Assembly (NCBI GenBank): GCA_964520785.1 | Contig: CAZFQG010000150.1 | Location: forward strand, 1 to 16,524 | DNA: 16,524 nt | DNA from: CAZFQG01 sp964520785 | GTDB lineage: Bacteria; Planctomycetota; Planctomycetia; Pirellulales; Thermoguttaceae | Direction: 5' to 3' | Part shown: positions 14,756 to 16,524 of the stretch, in pieces | How positions within the stretch are numbered: the stretch's first letter is position 1 | How the letters are laid out: the number at the start of each line of letters is the position of its first letter | Position numbers and translations under genes: made by a program | The notes under the pieces: generated by a model | What the model was told of the DNA's origin: nothing | Seen by the model: the letters and a program-made list of their open reading frames with translations, nothing else | Database searches by the model: none

Positions 14756-15487
14756 ATGCGATTTGCACGATTGTTTCCAGTTTTCGCCGTCTCGTTCCTC
14801 TTCCTCGGCCTCACGGCGATTGCCGAGGATAACCAGTCCGACGCCGGCGCGGCGCCGGATGCCCAAAAGAAAGAAAAGGAAGCCGAAAAAGAGGGTTGGG
14901 TCTCTCTCTTCGACGGCAAAACCCTCGAGGGTTGGAAGGTGCCGGTCTACGGCGGGGACGGTCGGGTGAAGGTGGAAAACGGGGAGATGATCCTCGAATT
15001 CGGCGAGATGATCACCGGCGTCACGATAGCCGATGCGAAGAAATTTCCCACGATGAACTATGAAGTGGAAATCGAGGCGAAGCGGGTCAACGGGAGCGAT
15101 TTTTTCGCCACGACGACGTTCCCGGTCGGCAAAGACTGCTGCTCGTTCGTCGTCGGCGGCTGGGGAGGCACCGTCACCGGCATCTCCTGCGTCGATTTCT
15201 ACGACGCCGGCGACAACATCACCACGCGGTTCGTCTCGCTCAAGAATAACCAGTGGTACAAGGTCCGCATCCGCGTGAGCGAAACGCGGATCGAGGCGTG
15301 GATCGACGACGAGAAACTCGTCAATTTGCCCACGAAGGACCACCGCTTCGAGGTCCGCATCGAAGTCAACCAATCCCAACCCTTCGGCATCACCACCTAC
15401 CAATCGACCGGTGCCATCCGCAAGGTCCGCTACCGCAAGCTGACCGCCGACGAAGTGAAGAAGATAGCCGAGACGCCCAATTCGTAG
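14756..15487 (+). CDS. Secreted DUF1080 protein (3-keto-disaccharide hydrolase domain)
   Basis: The 243-residue product begins with a signal peptide, probably cleaved after AIA (residue 23), then a Lys/Glu-rich linker (about 37-47). The DUF1080 domain starts with the typical SLFDGKTLEGWK (50-61) and continues through a beta-rich fold: MNYEVEIEAKR, then FVVGGWGG, then WYKVRIRVSETRIEAWIDD, and ending TGAIRKVRYRKL. This is a concanavalin/LamG-like domain. Members are annotated as 3-keto-disaccharide hydrolases acting on sugars oxidised by Gfo/Idh/MocA dehydrogenases; that link fits the two MocA genes nearby, but activity of this copy is inferred. It is likely periplasmic. It lies 65 bases after the kinase and closes the plus-strand run; the next gene converges on it. 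Confidence 0.9.
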   Translation: MRFARLFPVFAVSFLFLGLTAIAEDNQSDAGAAPDAQKKEKEAEKEGWVSLFDGKTLEGWKVPVYGGDGRVKVENGEMILEFGEMITGVTIADAKKFPTMNYEVEIEAKRVNGSDFFATTTFPVGKDCCSFVVGGWGGTVTGISCVDFYDAGDNITTRFVSLKNNQWYKVRIRVSETRIEAWIDDEKLVNLPTKDHRFEVRIEVNQSQPFGITTYQSTGAIRKVRYRKLTADEVKKIAETPNS

Positions 15488-15912
15488 GGATCGATCCAAG
15501 ACGAACCCCGTCTCTTCACCGGAATAATCCACGCACTGCGATGCGGCGGGTACGGCAAAGGTCGCGACTGGTACGACTGCGTTTGGTACTAAGTCAGAAA
15601 ACCGGAGTGAGCTTCCAGTTCTTGAAATCCAAACAACTTGGTTCGTGGAGTAAAAGGGGGATTCGAATGGGTGCAAGCCGGGTATTCGACGAATTGGAGG
15701 GGTCGTGCGGTAAACGCAGATGGTGACTCGGGTTCCGGTATTCATGTTGAAAGCGGTCAACAAGGCGACCCGGCCGCCGAGGGTGCGGGCGGTCTCGACG
15801 GTTGTCGCCATGTCGCGCGGCGACAATGCGCGGTGTTCACGCCATCGGCGAATCTTGGGGGCCTTGGGCAACCGGATCGCCGGGCTGTCAGGGGCGATCG
15901 GCAGCCGGGGCC
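15488..15912. other. Gene-free stretch between converging genes
   Basis: The stretch separates DUF1080 (plus) from the S41 peptidase (minus). I see no convincing gene; the long minus-strand frame from 16186 is a shadow of the peptidase and DUF1080 genes. It contains the palindrome GGATCGATCC at 15488-15497 right after the stop, a direct repeat of TGGTAC (near 15570 and 15585), and the strong hairpin at 15802-15826. Confidence 0.55.
15802..15826. terminator. Perfect 8-bp hairpin downstream of the peptidase gene
   Basis: TTGTCGCC (15802-15809) pairs with GGCGACAA (15819-15826) around a 9-base loop. It lies about 87 bases past the S41 peptidase stop (minus direction) and over 300 bases past DUF1080. 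No T-run follows on either strand, so a classical intrinsic terminator is not shown; termination or RNA 3'-end protection is a guess. Confidence 0.35.
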
Positions 15913-16524
15913 TTACCGCGTGCGGACGGGGTCTTTGGGGCGCTGGGGCAGTTTTTTCGGGTGCTTCTCGATCCGCTCCATGACCTCTTTGATGGCCCTG
16001 TCCAATTGGGGATCGTGGCCGGCGATGACCGATTTGGGGTCGTTTTCGACCTCGATATCGGGATCGACGCCGTGATTTTCGATTATGTATCGGCCATCGG
16101 GTCCGTTCGTGGCACTCAAGGGAACGAGGACGTAGCCGCCGTCCAGGAGTGGTCCGCGGTCGGATATTCCAACGACGCCGCCCCAAGACCGCTTGCCGAT
16201 CAAGGGACCCAACCCCGCCTCGCGAAAATAATGGGGAAAGATGTCCCCGTCGGAGGCCGAGTGCTCGTTGAGCAGGCAGACGAGATGCCCGTGGAAGACG
16301 CTGTAGGGGTAGGTCCTGGGGCCGTCTCTGGTGCTCCCGAACCGCGTTCCCAGGAGTTTATTATCGAGCCGCTCGATGATCCATTGCGAGACGTTGCCGC
16401 CGCCGTTGGAGCGGACGTCCACGATGAGTCCCTGCTTGCGGATTTGCGGGTAGTACCACTTGATGAACTCGGCGATTCCTCCGGCGCCCATATCCGGAAT
16501 GTGCAGGTAGCCGACCTTTCCGCC
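15913..16524 (-). CDS. Tricorn-type S41 peptidase, C-terminal part (5' truncated)
   Basis: The frame is open to the window edge, so 203 C-terminal residues are visible and the start lies outside. GKVGYLHIPDMG opens the S41 core, followed by LIVDVRSNGGGNVS with the conserved NGGG. NEHSASDGDIFPHYFR holds the expected nucleophile Ser followed by Asp (residues 91-92 of the visible part), and GKRSWGGVVG matches tricorn-protease homologues. The C-terminal segment ENHGVDPDIEVENDP, followed by LDRAIKEVMERI, is the usual ending of these proteins. Tricorn-like proteins are large, with N-terminal beta-propellers and a PDZ domain, so most of this gene should lie beyond 16524. They degrade oligopeptides; planctomycete copies are often exported, but the N-terminus is not visible here. 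Confidence 0.88.
   Translation of the reverse strand, partial: GGKVGYLHIPDMGAGGIAEFIKWYYPQIRKQGLIVDVRSNGGGNVSQWIIERLDNKLLGTRFGSTRDGPRTYPYSVFHGHLVCLLNEHSASDGDIFPHYFREAGLGPLIGKRSWGGVVGISDRGPLLDGGYVLVPLSATNGPDGRYIIENHGVDPDIEVENDPKSVIAGHDPQLDRAIKEVMERIEKHPKKLPQRPKDPVRTR

Noticed and set aside
15640..15720. A possible tRNA remnant around GATTCGAAT near 15660
   Set aside because: The T-loop-like word is not flanked by pairing arms, and no acceptor or anticodon stem can be drawn.
14687..16186. A 499-codon minus-strand open frame
   Set aside because: It is antisense to the whole DUF1080 gene and out of frame with the S41 peptidase; both real genes have signature motifs, this frame has none.
1..16524. 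CRISPR array, insertion sequence, integrase or tRNA attachment site that would explain the accessory genes
   Set aside because: I found no regularly spaced repeats, transposase or integrase motifs, terminal inverted repeats or tRNA genes in the window.

Overview
The window is GC-rich and carries a gene mix typical of a planctomycete, probably Pirellulales-like: two Gfo/Idh/MocA oxidoreductases, an FGGY sugar kinase, a secreted DUF1080 protein, a tricorn-type S41 peptidase and a planctomycete-style alpha/beta hydrolase. The phylum is inferred from these families; no rRNA or other marker gene is present.

Layout. Bases 3-494 are the 3' end of an alpha/beta hydrolase. A gene-free stretch (495-898) holds two overlapping hairpins. 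At 899-2335 (minus strand) lies a secreted, extremely acidic, Tyr-rich protein I do not recognise. A 729-base gap follows, with a cluster of CTGAAA-type repeats, a hairpin and a strong promoter. That promoter probably drives an overlapping pair: a GNAT-like acyltransferase (3065-4192) and a GT-C membrane glycosyltransferase (4173-5606). A conserved-looking unknown gene (5891-6730) comes next.

From 6775 to 15487 all genes are on the plus strand, mostly a few bases apart or overlapping. An SMC/ABC-type ATPase (6926-8035) and a TOPRIM-like protein (8032-8592) share an ATGA overlap and have their own promoter. They resemble two-gene OLD/PARIS/RloAB-type defence systems without clearly being any of them. 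They overlap a MocA oxidoreductase (8592-9737). Next is an apparent restriction-modification pair: a HEAT-repeat protein with a possible PD-(D/E)XK N-terminal domain (9770-11236) and a methyltransferase (11243-12229) that I recognise as close to M.PvuII (CAGCTG, N4-methylcytosine). A second MocA (12239-13372), an FGGY kinase (13383-14690) and DUF1080 (14756-15487) follow, which looks like a sugar-degradation cluster. The window ends with a convergent tricorn-type S41 peptidase (15913-16524, minus, partial).

The main point of interest is that two defence-like modules flank one MocA gene inside a catabolic gene run with operon-like spacing. By eye I found no CAGCTG site in the window, which agrees with the methyltransferase assignment but does not prove it.
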